Assembly (NCBI GenBank): GCA_942491935.1
Contig: CALOCZ010000013.1
Coordinates: forward strand, 42,167 to 106,166
Direction of reading: 5' to 3'
Origin: JAGTVG01 sp942491935
GTDB lineage: Bacteria; Bacteroidota; Bacteroidia; Cytophagales; Cyclobacteriaceae
Length of the DNA stretch: 64,000 nucleotides
Shown here: in pieces, positions 29,405-38,975 of the stretch
Layout: the number at the start of each line of letters is the position of its first letter
Position numbering within the stretch: position 1 is the first letter of the stretch
The notes under the pieces: model-generated
Databases searched by the model: none
What the model was told of the DNA's origin: nothing
The model's input: the letters and a program-made list of their open reading frames with translations, nothing else
Position numbers and translations under genes: made by a program

Positions 29405-30875
29405 ATATCACCGCCAACAAATACCATTAACTCCGGGTTGTCAGGCCCGGAGGCTTTCCTTCCTTTAAGAAGTCGACCCGCGTTCCGACAGATTCTTAGA
29501 TCTTTCCTTTTTCGTTTTAAAGTCACAGGTTTTGCCTTTAAATCAACCTATTCCAGTTTTCCCGTTGTTAGAACACCTCCCAAATTATAATCTTTTTGAA
29601 AACCAATAACATTCCTGGTTGATCGAAGGAACCCTTTGGTTTATTCCTTCTTTAGAGGTCGTGGGATCTGGTTGTTGCCTTTTCCTGTCTGCGTGCCGGA
29701 GTATCCGTTGTGGTTGCTGTCGTATTCCTTTATTGTTCTCTTTCCTTTGTTTGGTCGCTTCCTCCCTTTGTCCTGTTCACCGCGACTGGGGTTTATTCAA
29801 CTAGACCTTTCGTAATAGCTCTTTCGTCAAGCGCGGGTTCCTTGCATCTGGCTCGGCTTTCCCCAAAGTTTCTTTACACTCGGTGTCCCAAAACCGTTCC
29901 AGCGCGTGCACCTTGTGGTCACCCTGGTTGGTATCGTGGGGCCTCGAATAAGTGGCAATTTTTAGTGTTCAATAGTCTTCGGGAAAACGTAATAGTTGTG
30001 GTCCCTTTTGTGGTCCAAGTACTCATTATTTTTTAAGACTTTTTTTTTTTCGTCGGAAGCCACCACCTTGTCTTTCATATTCTTCCTTAAGCCATTTGTT
30101 CTACCCAATTTCTTCTCAACTTTTTCTTATAATCAAAAAAGGCTCACCTCGCTTCCAGTCCTTCAAAACAGATCTAGGCCTTTTCATGAGTTAAGTGCAG
30201 ATTGGCTGATTTCTTTGTTTTGCCCTTTGGCAAATGAGAATTTTTTTCCCTGTTCTTTTTGTTCTTTTTTAGTTTTCTCATTCTTCTTATTTTTTTCTGC
30301 GGTAATACTTAATGGGATTAGTTAAGGAATCGATTAACGTTTGATCGAGTTTTCCTCCTGCCCTTTGAGGTGAGGGTGTGATAAAATTTTTGGACTTTTT
30401 TATTGAACTTTATAAAGATAGTATTTTCCCTTGAGGTTGTTTTGCTAAAAGAGATGCGTTCGTGCTTAGTTTTTATTTTTAAATTCGTTTCTAAATTTTC
30501 AAAAATAAATTAATTTGAAATAATTAATTCGATTTTTAATAGGATTCATTATTTTTTTAATTGAAGATTTAATAAAATTCGTGCTGTTTTTGTCGATAGT
30601 ATTATGGACTGTTGATTGTTCCTAAATCCTTTTCTATTCTTAAAAAATTAGACATAATTTATTGAGGAAATTTGATATGCTAAATTGCGTTTTTGAAGTT
30701 TTTTATTCCTAATCGATAAAAAACAATTTCTATTTGACAATACAATGTATTTACGATATATCCTAGGAATCAGTAACTCGATGTTTTGAGGGGAAATAAC
30801 TAAAAAGAATTTTTAATATTTACAACAAAGCAATACTTTTGTAGGTTCTAATTATAACATTTAACTAATTCCGCT
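29405..30875. other. Low-fidelity and AT-rich stretch without a readable gene
   Basis: From 29405 to about 30360 there are T-rich frames on both strands that resemble no protein. The region probably held the N-terminal part of the subtilase gene on the minus strand, now scrambled by indels. From 30360 to 30875 the sequence is very AT-rich and intergenic in appearance, leading to the sugar dehydrogenase start. No RNA gene or mobile element is seen. Confidence 0.45.
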
Positions 30876-32037
30876 ATGAAATTGATCCGTATATTTCTCA
30901 TACTGTCTTTTTCTCCTGTTTATGTACTCATGTAATCTTGGAGGTTCAAATGGAGATTTCAAGGCTGATATTGATGAAGATAATATTATTACTTCTGAAA
31001 ATTTTACATATAGTATTGATACCATAACCGATGATCTGCAAATTCCCTGGGGATTAACCTTCCTGCCGAATAATGATCTATTGGTTACTGAGAGATCAGG
31101 AGAGATTAGGTATAATCCGGGATGATCAATTGCTCGATCAAAAGATCAATGGTGTTCCTGAGGTATATGCCCAGGGCCAGGGCGGCTTATTCGAAATAAA
31201 ACTGCACCCTGATTATGAAAATAATGGGTGGTTGTATATAAGCTATGCTGCCAAAGGAGACGGCGGAGGGAATACTGCCATAATGCGAGCGAAACTTGAT
31301 GGATTTAATCTTATCGATAAAGAAGTTATTTTTCAGGCATTGCCTTTTAGATCGGGAGGAAATCATTTCGGTGGACATATGGAATTTGATGATAATGGAT
31401 ACCTTTTCCTTTCTGTAGGTGAAAGAGGAAACCGAAGCAATGCACAAACCCTTTCAAACCAAAGTGGTAAAATTATCCGCTTGAAAGATGATGGAAGTGT
31501 TCCTTCTGACAATCCATTCGTAAATGAAAGCAATGCAAGCCCTGAAATATTTACTTATGGGAATAGAAATCCACAAGGGAATGGCAGTGCATCCAGGACT
31601 ACAGGTGAGAGTATGGACCCACGAGCATGGCCCGATGGGAGGGGATGAAATAAATATCATTAGGTCTGGATTAAACTTTGGCTGGCCAGAAGTAACTTAC
31701 GGGAATAACTATGACGGTACTACAATTACTGAAATAACTTCCCGTGAGGATGTGGCCCATCCACTTCATTATTGGGTTCCTTCAATAGCACCTTGTGGTA
31801 TGGAATTCGTTACTAGTGACCAATATCCTCCATGGGAGGGTAACTTGTTGGTTGGTTCCCTGAAATTCAGGTATATTGCAAGACTTGAATTGGATGGTGA
31901 AAGCAGTCGTTAACGAAGAAAAGCTCATTGAAAATCTGGGCAGGATCAGATCAATAACTCAAGGCCCAGATGGTTTGATTTATGTAAGTATGGAAAGTCC
32001 GGGAATGGTGGTCAGATTATTGCCAAAAATAAAATAA
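30876..32037 (+). pseudogene. PQQ-dependent aldose sugar dehydrogenase-like lipoprotein, at least four frameshifts
   Basis: The leader 'MKLIRIFLILSF' (30876) shifts frame in a T run near 30907-30911 and continues 'LLFMYSCNLGG', a lipobox. Later pieces are 'IPWGLTFLPNNDLLVTERSG', 'GGLFEIKLHPDYENNGWLY', 'GGNHFGGHMEFDDNGYLFLS' and 'THEHGPMGGDEINIIRSGL', characteristic of soluble glucose/aldose dehydrogenases with a six-bladed propeller. Breaks fall near 31110, 31580 (one extra A) and 31900. The restored product of about 385 residues has normal length. Family members oxidise aldoses at C1 in the periplasm. Stop codons of this and the next gene are one base apart. Confidence 0.8.
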
Positions 32038-32038
32038 T

Positions 32039-32584
32039 TTATACAACCTGGACCAAAGATGCTTCAAACTTTAATAATTGTTCATTAAAAGCTAAGTTCA
32101 GTTCAGGATCCTGAATGCCTGATTCCTTTGAAAATGTATCCCGGAAACGTGGTAATGAAAATATACCAGTAATTTCGCCACCTTTCCTTGCCATATCAAT
32201 GCTAGCATGATCTAGCACTTTTTGGGCCCCGCGTGGCCCGGGCGCTGTTGCCAATAGAAACATTGGTTTATTCATCCAGATATTCCTGTCAATCCTTGAT
32301 AACCAGTCAAATATATTTTTAAAAGCAACGGTATAATGACCATTATGTTCTGCAAAAGATATAATAATGCCTTCAGCTTCATTGATTACTTCCCTAAATT
32401 GGTAGGCGGCTTCAGGTATGCCTGATTCACGCTCAATATCAATGCTGTATATCGGCATTTCAAAATCATTAAGGTCCAGCAGATCTATTGTGGAATTTTG
32501 AATTTGGGATGCTGCATAACTAGCAAATAATTTATTGATTGAATTTTTACTATTGCTGGCCCCAAATGCCATTATCTTTTTCAT
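32039..32584 (-). CDS. NADPH-dependent FMN reductase family protein
   Basis: A 181-residue flavodoxin-like protein. The phosphate loop is 'FGASNSKNSINK', the central strand is 'AEGIIISFAEHNGHY' and 'MFLLATAPGPRGAQKVL' lines the flavin site. Relatives such as chromate and azo reductases pass electrons from NAD(P)H to FMN and on to quinones or other acceptors. It is cytoplasmic, monocistronic in appearance, and convergent with the sugar dehydrogenase gene. Confidence 0.87.
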   Translation of the reverse strand: MKKIMAFGASNSKNSINKLFASYAASQIQNSTIDLLDLNDFEMPIYSIDIERESGIPEAAYQFREVINEAEGIIISFAEHNGHYTVAFKNIFDWLSRIDRNIWMNKPMFLLATAPGPRGAQKVLDHASIDMARKGGEITGIFSLPRFRDTFSKESGIQDPELNLAFNEQLLKFEASLVQVV

Positions 32585-32832
32585 TATAATATTCTTTCTC
32601 CTTTTAATCCCTGAATATGGGATATAACAATGTATAGTTGAAAAATGTTAGATATGCTTTGTTTTAGCTCATCTTCAATTATTTCGTTCAGTTTTATGAA
32701 TAATTTGATTACCACAACAGGTGAGGATTTATTCGTCCTTCCTTAAATGGATATACCCTGATATATGCCGATAACCCCCCTTTCAATCAGGAAATCTAAT
32801 TTTTATCAGGAACTGGGCATTGAAGGAGGTCA

Positions 32833-33612
32833 TTATTTTTCCTGATCTTCATCTTCTTTTTTCAAAAATGGTCTCAATAAATCTATTGGAACTGGAAAAA
32901 TGGTTGTTGAATTTTTTTCTGAGGCAACTTCTGTTAAAGTCTGAAGGAATCTTAGCTGAAGGGCTGTCGGCTCACCGGCGATAATATCCGCAGCATCACG
33001 TAATTTCTGACTCGCCTGGAATTCGCCTTCTGCATGGATAACCTTTGCCCTTCTTTCACGTTCTGCTTCAGCCTGTTTTGCCATTGCTCTTTGCATTTCA
33101 AGTGGAAGATCAACATGCTTTACTTCCACGTTAGAAACTTTTATACCCCAGGGATCCGTTTGGCTGTCGATGATCTGTTGAAGTTTAAGATTAATTTTCT
33201 CACGTTCTGCCAGAATCTCATCCAGTTGCGATTGACCAAGTACACTTCGCAAGGTTGTTTGTGAAAGTTGTGAGGTGGCATCCAGGAAGTGTTCAACCTC
33301 TACAATGGCTTTATTTGCATTAATGACACGAAAATAAACAACCGCATTAACCTTAAGTGAAACATTGTCTTTGGTTATCACATCCTGCTCAGGAACATCC
33401 ATTACTACCGTTCGAAGGCTCACTCGCACCATTTTATCAACAATTGGGATAAGTAAGATTATACCAGGACCTTTGGATCCAATTAACCGTCCCAACCTGA
33501 AGATCACACCTCTTTCATACTCTCTCAGGATACGGACCGCACTAGCCAGCAGAATTATGAAAAATGCAATGATAACACTTGTGTAAATTGATGTTAATTC
33601 CATGGTTTCCAT
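32833..33612 (-). CDS. Slipin (SPFH/band 7 membrane protein)
   Basis: A 259-residue protein with one N-terminal membrane helix (8-28), the band 7 opening 'EYERGVIFRLGRLIGSKGPG', 'VVMDVPEQDVITKDNVSL' and a helical 'MQRAMAKQAEAERERRAKVI'. It is a prokaryotic stomatin relative that oligomerises in the membrane. It lies directly behind an NfeD-family protease gene (22 bases), the classic slipin/NfeD operon, in which the protease is thought to cleave the slipin C-terminus. Confidence 0.93.
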   Translation of the reverse strand: METMELTSIYTSVIIAFFIILLASAVRILREYERGVIFRLGRLIGSKGPGIILLIPIVDKMVRVSLRTVVMDVPEQDVITKDNVSLKVNAVVYFRVINANKAIVEVEHFLDATSQLSQTTLRSVLGQSQLDEILAEREKINLKLQQIIDSQTDPWGIKVSNVEVKHVDLPLEMQRAMAKQAEAERERRAKVIHAEGEFQASQKLRDAADIIAGEPTALQLRFLQTLTEVASEKNSTTIFPVPIDLLRPFLKKEDEDQEK

Positions 33613-33634
33613 ATTTTAAAATGTAATTATATAC

Positions 33635-34915
33635 TTATGATTTCTTAACAAATAACTTTAAATCTTCAATTCGATCCACTACCACTGGAGTACCGTTATT
33701 CAGTTCGCCTGATTCGCACTGCGCATTCCATATCTCCCCATGTATACGTACCAATCCATTAGGTTTAAGATTCGATATGACGATTCCTTTTTCACCTATT
33801 ATTCCCTCTGCCCCAGTGGCTATTTTTTTCCTATGTGCCCTGATACCGAAAATAATTGCAAAAAGAAAGAATGCTACAGTAAGTGCTACTACCAGAATGA
33901 TTAGTTCCATAGATATTGTAATTACTTCAAGGATAGATTCTTTATCGATCAACATAATTGATCCCAGGAAAAGCGAAATGGCTCCTCCTATTGTGAGCAT
34001 GCCGTAACTCACTACTTTAATTTCTAGAATAAACAGAATAACAGCAAATATAATCAGGGCCAATCCGGCATAATTCAGAGGTAAGGTATGTAAAGAGTAA
34101 AAAGCTAGTATCAGACATATTCCTCCAATAATACCTGGGAAAATGGCTCCGGGACTATATAATTCGAAGATAAGTCCATAAATACCAAGGATCAATAGTA
34201 TATATGCCAGATTCGGATCACTAAGAATACTGAGGAATTTCTGAGAGAATGACATTCCCAGATTGATTATTTCCGGATCATCCACTTGTATTTTCTGGAT
34301 CCCTTCTGAAGTTTCTACTTCCATCCCATGTATTTGATCAAGAAGATTTTCGAGATCTTTCGCGATAAAATCTATAACATTAAGTTCGAGGGCTTCCGTT
34401 TCAGTGATTGAATAGCTTTTTCTAACCGCATTTTCTGCCCATTCAACATTTCTGTTTCGTTTTTCGCTAATGGTTTTAATGAAAGCTGCCGCATCATTCG
34501 TGGCCTTATCCATCATAACGGAATCCTGCATTCCCTGTAAGGATACAGGGTGAGCAGCGCCGATATTGGTTCCTGAGGCCATTGCAGCAATATGGCCGGA
34601 TAAGGTAATAAATACACCTGCCGAAGCAGCCTGTGATCCTGAAGGGGAGACATAAACAACAACCGGAATAGGAGATTCGAGAATATCTGATACAATTACC
34701 CTTGTGGATTTTAGCAATCCTCCGGGAGTATTCAATCGGATAACTACACACTGTGCTTGTTCTTCCATTCCATTTTGAATTCCTAACTGTATATATTCAG
34801 CGCATGCCGGATGAATGGCACAATCTGCGGTAAGAACTATGACCTTGTTAGTTTGAGCATAAATATTCTGGATCAGGGGAAAAAAGATGGATAATAAGAG
34901 CAAATAAGATCTCAT
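33635..34915 (-). CDS. NfeD-family membrane serine protease (NfeD1b)
   Basis: A 426-residue protein: signal peptide, a ClpP-like protease domain (about 22-230), about five membrane helices (235-360) and a C-terminal OB-fold domain ('GEKGIVISNLKPNGLVRIHGE'). The catalytic Ser is in 'SGSQAASAGVFITL' and the partner Lys should be in the helix around 'ATNDAAAFIKTISEKRN'. It is the long form of NfeD that pairs with slipin, which follows by 22 bases. The role in membrane quality control is inferred from the family. Confidence 0.93.
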   Translation of the reverse strand: MRSYLLLLSIFFPLIQNIYAQTNKVIVLTADCAIHPACAEYIQLGIQNGMEEQAQCVVIRLNTPGGLLKSTRVIVSDILESPIPVVVYVSPSGSQAASAGVFITLSGHIAAMASGTNIGAAHPVSLQGMQDSVMMDKATNDAAAFIKTISEKRNRNVEWAENAVRKSYSITETEALELNVIDFIAKDLENLLDQIHGMEVETSEGIQKIQVDDPEIINLGMSFSQKFLSILSDPNLAYILLILGIYGLIFELYSPGAIFPGIIGGICLILAFYSLHTLPLNYAGLALIIFAVILFILEIKVVSYGMLTIGGAISLFLGSIMLIDKESILEVITISMELIILVVALTVAFFLFAIIFGIRAHRKKIATGAEGIIGEKGIVISNLKPNGLVRIHGEIWNAQCESGELNNGTPVVVDRIEDLKLFVKKS

Positions 34916-35106
34916 TTTATCTTAGAGGTATATCCTTTCTTAATTTAGTTAAAAATATGGCAGGAAGCAACAAATAGATAACCAGGCAGGATTATACCTT
35001 CAACTACTTTTCGTTACGATATCCAAGGCCCCATAACATTTTTGTTTAATTTTTGTTATTTAATATTAAACAGAATTATGTACCTAAAGTTAATTCAATC
35101 TAAAAG

Positions 35107-35766
35107 ATGGCAAAAAAGAAGAATATTACAGCGGATAATATTTACTCCATGTACATGGAATATGTATTAGAAAATGGTAAACCACCCAAAAATGTTTATG
35201 TATTTTCAAAAGAAAACAATTTTGACGAATCTTTATTTTATCAGTTCTTCGGTTCTTTTGAGGCTGTTGAGAAGAGCATTTTTGCTGCCTTTTTTGATAA
35301 CACCATTACCTTATTAGAAAAGAATAATGATTATGCGGGATTTGACAATCGGAATAAATTACTAAGTTTTTATTTCACATTTTTCGAAAACCTCACTGCA
35401 AACAGAAGCTTTGTTCTCTCAGTGCTTTCGCAAAATAAAGAAAACCTGAAAACACTATCTATTCTTTCTGAGCTAAGAAAAAAATTTAAAAATTTCATTA
35501 GTTCATTAGATATCAGGCCTGTTCCCCTGAATGACGCAAGACTGGATAAAATTCAAGAACGAACCATCGAAGAATCAACCTGGGCCCAGTTACTGATTGC
35601 CATGAATTTCTGGAAGAGCGATCCATCTCCATCTTTTGAAAAGACAGATGTCTTTATCGAAAAATCGGTTAATGCCAGTTTTGATTTAATAGATAATATA
35701 CCTCTGAAAAGCCTCATCGATCTGGGTAAATTTTTAGTTAAGGAAAAGTTTAATATGAATATGTAA
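35107..35766 (+). CDS. TetR-like regulator paired with an ABC1 kinase
   Basis: A 219-residue all-helical protein. The first 55 residues read as a degenerate TetR helix-turn-helix, with 'KENNFDESLFYQFFGSFEAVEKSIF' matching the recognition helix and the following helix. The rest is a ligand-binding-type helical domain. The ABC1-family kinase gene begins one base after its stop, so they form a two-gene operon. Such pairing is common in Bacteroidota. Its ligand is unknown. Confidence 0.7.
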   Translation: MAKKKNITADNIYSMYMEYVLENGKPPKNVYVFSKENNFDESLFYQFFGSFEAVEKSIFAAFFDNTITLLEKNNDYAGFDNRNKLLSFYFTFFENLTANRSFVLSVLSQNKENLKTLSILSELRKKFKNFISSLDIRPVPLNDARLDKIQERTIEESTWAQLLIAMNFWKSDPSPSFEKTDVFIEKSVNASFDLIDNIPLKSLIDLGKFLVKEKFNMNM

Positions 35767-35767
35767 C

Positions 35768-37081
35768 ATGAAAGCAATAGACAGTATTCCCATCACTAAA
35801 ATTGAGAGAGCTTCAAAATTGGTGCAAACCGGAGCTAAAATTGGTGTAAACTATATCAAATATTATGGTGATAAGCTGGTTAACTCACCGAATGAGGCAA
35901 GAAAGCGGCTGAATGAAAAAAATGCAGATGATATATACAACAGCCTGAAAAACCTGAAGGGAAGTGCCCTGAAGGTTGCTCAAATGTTGAGTATGGAGAA
36001 AAACATATTGCCAAAAGCTTATGTTGAGAAGTTCTCTTTAGCTCAGTTTTCTGTGCCCCCGCTATCTCATGCCCTGGTCGTAAAGACCTTCAAAAAATAT
36101 TTTGGGAAATTGCCTACAGATATTTTTGACACTTTCAGCCTATCCTCATTAAACGCTGCCAGTATTGGACAAGTTCACAAAGCCACAAAAGATGGTAAAA
36201 CACTGGCAGTCAAAATTCAATATCCCGGAGTTGCACAGAGTGTAGCTTCTGACCTGGCACTTGTGAAACCAATAGCTATGAGCATGTTTAATATCAAGGG
36301 AAAAGACTCTGACAAATACTTTAAGGAAGTTGAAGACAAGTTGATTGAAGAGACAAACTACGTGCTGGAAGTTGAGCAGAGTAAAGAAATTTCCCAAGCT
36401 TGTGCCCACATACCCAATTTATTATTTCCGGATTATCATCAGGAACTCTCTTCAGAGCGCATCATAACAATGGATTGGATGTCTGGTGTTCATCTTTCGG
36501 AATTTGTGGCGCAAAATAAAGATCAAGCAAAGTCAAATATAATAGGACAAGCACTCTGGGATTTTTATATGTATCAGATTCATCGCTTACGAAAAGTGCA
36601 TGCAGATCCTCATCCCGGTAATTTCCTTGTCTCTGAAAATAATGAATTAATAGTTTTGGATTTTGGTTGTATGAAAACCATTCCAAAAGAATTTTACGAT
36701 CCCTATTTTGAATTAGCAATGGAAAAGAATTTCGAGGATCAAAATAAGTTTAAACAAAAGCTACATCAACTTGAAATATTAAGACAGTATGATAGTGAGG
36801 AGGAAATAGAATTCTTTATGTCGATGTTTCATGATATGCTCAGTCTATTTACAAAACCTTTTAATAATGAAACTTTTGACTTTTCAGATCCTGAGTTCTT
36901 TGGTAAAATTGCTAAGTTAGGCGAGCGTTATGCTAAAAGTAATGAATTAAGAAATATGAATGCTAACAGGGGTTCAAAACACTTTATTTATATGAACAGG
37001 ACCTTCTTTGGACTTTATAATTTGATGCATGATCTACAAGCAAAAGACATCAAAATCAATAATTTCATCAACTTCGAATAA
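35768..37081 (+). CDS. ABC1/AarF (UbiB-like) atypical protein kinase family protein
   Basis: A 437-residue protein of the ABC1/UbiB group. Visible are 'LKGSALKVAQMLSME' (the KxGQ region, here KxAQ), 'LNAASIGQVHKATKDGKTLAVKIQYPG' pieces (alanine-rich loop and ATP-binding Lys), 'VHADPHPGNFLV' (catalytic loop) and 'LIVLDFGCM' (metal-binding DFG). Members support ubiquinone or lipid metabolism and act as ATPases rather than true protein kinases. Not followed by further genes; the tRNA-linked repeat array begins 26 bases downstream. Confidence 0.9.
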   Translation: MKAIDSIPITKIERASKLVQTGAKIGVNYIKYYGDKLVNSPNEARKRLNEKNADDIYNSLKNLKGSALKVAQMLSMEKNILPKAYVEKFSLAQFSVPPLSHALVVKTFKKYFGKLPTDIFDTFSLSSLNAASIGQVHKATKDGKTLAVKIQYPGVAQSVASDLALVKPIAMSMFNIKGKDSDKYFKEVEDKLIEETNYVLEVEQSKEISQACAHIPNLLFPDYHQELSSERIITMDWMSGVHLSEFVAQNKDQAKSNIIGQALWDFYMYQIHRLRKVHADPHPGNFLVSENNELIVLDFGCMKTIPKEFYDPYFELAMEKNFEDQNKFKQKLHQLEILRQYDSEEEIEFFMSMFHDMLSLFTKPFNNETFDFSDPEFFGKIAKLGERYAKSNELRNMNANRGSKHFIYMNRTFFGLYNLMHDLQAKDIKINNFINFE

Positions 37082-37106
37082 GATAAGGCACCCGCTGGCA
37101 CCTTAG

Positions 37107-37432
37107 AAGTACCCCGACAAGGATTGCTCATACGCGCACTTCATGCCGCACTATCCCTCGCGAATTCATTCACTTCGTTCATCTCATTTCGAACCCTGCC
37201 AATCCTTCGTTCTCATCCTTGTTGATCAAAGAATATTACTAACAAAAAATGGCGCTAATAGCACCATCTAAGTACCCCGACAAGGATTGCTCATACGCGC
37301 ACTTCATGCCGCACTATCCCTCGCGAATTCATTCACTTCGTTCATCTCATTTCGAACCCTGCCAATCCTTCGTTCTCATCCTTGTTGATCAAAGAATATT
37401 ACTAACAAAAAATGGCGCTAATAGCGCCATCT
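37107..37432 (-). repeat. Two 163-bp tandem units derived from the tRNA-Arg 3' end
   Basis: Units start at 37107 and 37270, and the tRNA itself begins the third period at 37433, a spacing of exactly 163 twice. Each unit repeats the tRNA's T-arm and acceptor 3' bases (TACCCCGACAAGGATT and CGAACCCTG) but places about 65 unrelated bases between them. Each also carries a copy of the tRNA's terminator hairpin. Inside the unit, AAGGATTG and CAATCCTT are inverted complements, so a long stem is possible. No open reading frame or CRISPR-type organisation is present. Confidence 0.85.
37412..37430 (-). terminator. tRNA-Arg terminator
   Basis: ATGGCGCT and AGCGCCAT form a perfect eight-base stem with a three-base loop, five bases after the tRNA 3' end in the minus direction, followed by TTTTTTG. 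A slightly mutated copy occurs in the upstream repeat unit near 37249-37267. Confidence 0.8.
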
Positions 37433-37435
37433 AAG

Positions 37436-37507
37436 TACCCCGACAAGGATTCGAACCCTGACCAACAGATCCGAAGTCTGTTGTGCTATCCATTACACTA
37501 TCGAGGC
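37436..37507 (-). tRNA. tRNA-Arg (anticodon TCG)
   Basis: The 72-base sequence folds into a cloverleaf: acceptor GCCTCGA with TCGGGGT, discriminator A, anticodon stem ACAGA/TCTGT with loop CTTCGGA, and T arm CAGGG-TTCGAAT-CCTTG. The anticodon TCG reads CGA and, when modified, other CGN codons. The CCA end is not encoded. Confidence 0.93.
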
Positions 37508-37616
37508 ATTTTTATTTAGTGATTTAGCGATTTGGTGATTTGCGATTTTCTTCTCAACAATCTTCCTAATCACTTTGCAAAGATAATTAAAATTCAGGCA
37601 ATTGGATAAATATAAG

Positions 37617-38828
37617 TTAAGAAAGAGCTTCTTTTACCCGTTTTGCAGCATCTTTCAATAATACAGCAGAAGTCACTTTTAGCCCCGATTCATCGATAAT
37701 TTTTGCACCCTCTTCTGCATTTGTTCCCTGTAATCTTACAATTATAGGAATATTAATCTCTCCTATATTCTTATAAGCTTCCACTACTCCCTGTGCTACC
37801 CGGTCACACCGGACAATACCACCAAAGATATTTATTAATATCGCTTTAACATTCGGGTCTTTTAATATGATCCTGAATCCGTTTTCCACAGTTTCAGCAC
37901 TTGCAGTTCCTCCAACATCCAGGAAATTGGCTGGTTCACCACCGGATAATTTGATCATATCCATTGTAGCCATAGCCAGTCCAGCGCCGTTGACCATACA
38001 TCCTACATTCCCATCCAGCTTAATATAATTAAGATCCGATTCCCCCGCTTCAACCTCAAGAGGGTCCTCTTCAGAAATATCTCTTAATTCTATTAGTTCG
38101 CGATGACGGAATAAAGCGTTGTCATCCAGATTTACCTTTGCATCTACCGCTACGATCCTATCATCTGAAGTTTTTAATACTGGGTTGATCTCAAATTGTG
38201 AAGAATCGGTAGAGATGTAAGCAGCATACAAGGCATTTATGAATTTGACCATTTCTTTATTAGCCTTTCCTTGAAGTCCGAGGGCAAAGGCTATCTTTCT
38301 TGCCTGGAATGGCATCAGACCTGTAGCCGGATCAATCCATTCTTTGATTATTTTTTCCGGACTTTTAGCGGCTACTTCTTCTATGTCCACTCCACCTTCT
38401 GAGGAGGCCATAACTACGTCTTTTCCTTTTGATCTGTCGAGTAGAATACTCATATAGTACTCTTTCGGCTCATTTTCCCCAGGATAAAATACGTCCTGGG
38501 CAATTAATACTTTTTTTACTTTTTTGCCTTCAGAGCCGGTTTGATGTGTCACTAAAGTCCCGCCAAGAATTGCTTTTACCTTATCCGGTAATTCATCAAT
38601 ATTTTTAGCTAGCACAACACCTTTTGATCCTGTTTCATTGATCTTACCTTTGCCTCGTCCGCCAGCATGAATTTGAGCTTTAATAACGTACCAATCTGTA
38701 CCTGTTTCCCTGTTTAATTTTTTTGCTGCTGAAACCGCTTCATTCGGGCTTTCAACACATATGCCTTCCTGGATCTGAACGCCGTAGCTTTTCAAAATTG
38801 CCTTGGCCTGGTATTCATGTATATTCAT
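37617..38828 (-). CDS. sucC: Succinyl-CoA synthetase beta subunit
   Basis: A 403-residue ATP-grasp protein. The N-terminus 'MNIHEYQAKAILKSYGV' is diagnostic. 'KAQIHAGGRGKGKI' binds nucleotide, 'FEINPVLKT' gives a metal ligand, and 'GNVGCMVNGAGLAMATMD' with 'INIFGGIVRCD' forms the CoA-ligase C-terminal domain. It joins succinate and CoA with nucleotide hydrolysis in the TCA cycle. The alpha subunit gene is not adjacent, which is common in Bacteroidota. Confidence 0.96.
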   Translation of the reverse strand: MNIHEYQAKAILKSYGVQIQEGICVESPNEAVSAAKKLNRETGTDWYVIKAQIHAGGRGKGKINETGSKGVVLAKNIDELPDKVKAILGGTLVTHQTGSEGKKVKKVLIAQDVFYPGENEPKEYYMSILLDRSKGKDVVMASSEGGVDIEEVAAKSPEKIIKEWIDPATGLMPFQARKIAFALGLQGKANKEMVKFINALYAAYISTDSSQFEINPVLKTSDDRIVAVDAKVNLDDNALFRHRELIELRDISEEDPLEVEAGESDLNYIKLDGNVGCMVNGAGLAMATMDMIKLSGGEPANFLDVGGTASAETVENGFRIILKDPNVKAILINIFGGIVRCDRVAQGVVEAYKNIGEINIPIIVRLQGTNAEEGAKIIDESGLKVTSAVLLKDAAKRVKEALS

Positions 38829-38975
38829 AAAAATAAGTTTTGTCGAATCTAAACGATTTTGTATTGTTAATCAAGATTCATTATAGGTTTTAATCCTGGT
38901 TTTTCAAATTCATTGCAAAACAATGATTCATGGATTAAAATTATTAAGTTTGCCAGGCCGATTCAAACAATTGTC

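Noticed and set aside
29324..30325. Plus-strand frames rich in Phe, Leu and Ser
   Set aside because: They are caused by T-rich noise opposite the broken subtilase gene; similarity is on the minus strand up to 29404.
37107..37432. Repeat array considered as a CRISPR
   Set aside because: Only two units of 163 bases with no variable spacers; the repeated part is derived from a tRNA and its terminator.
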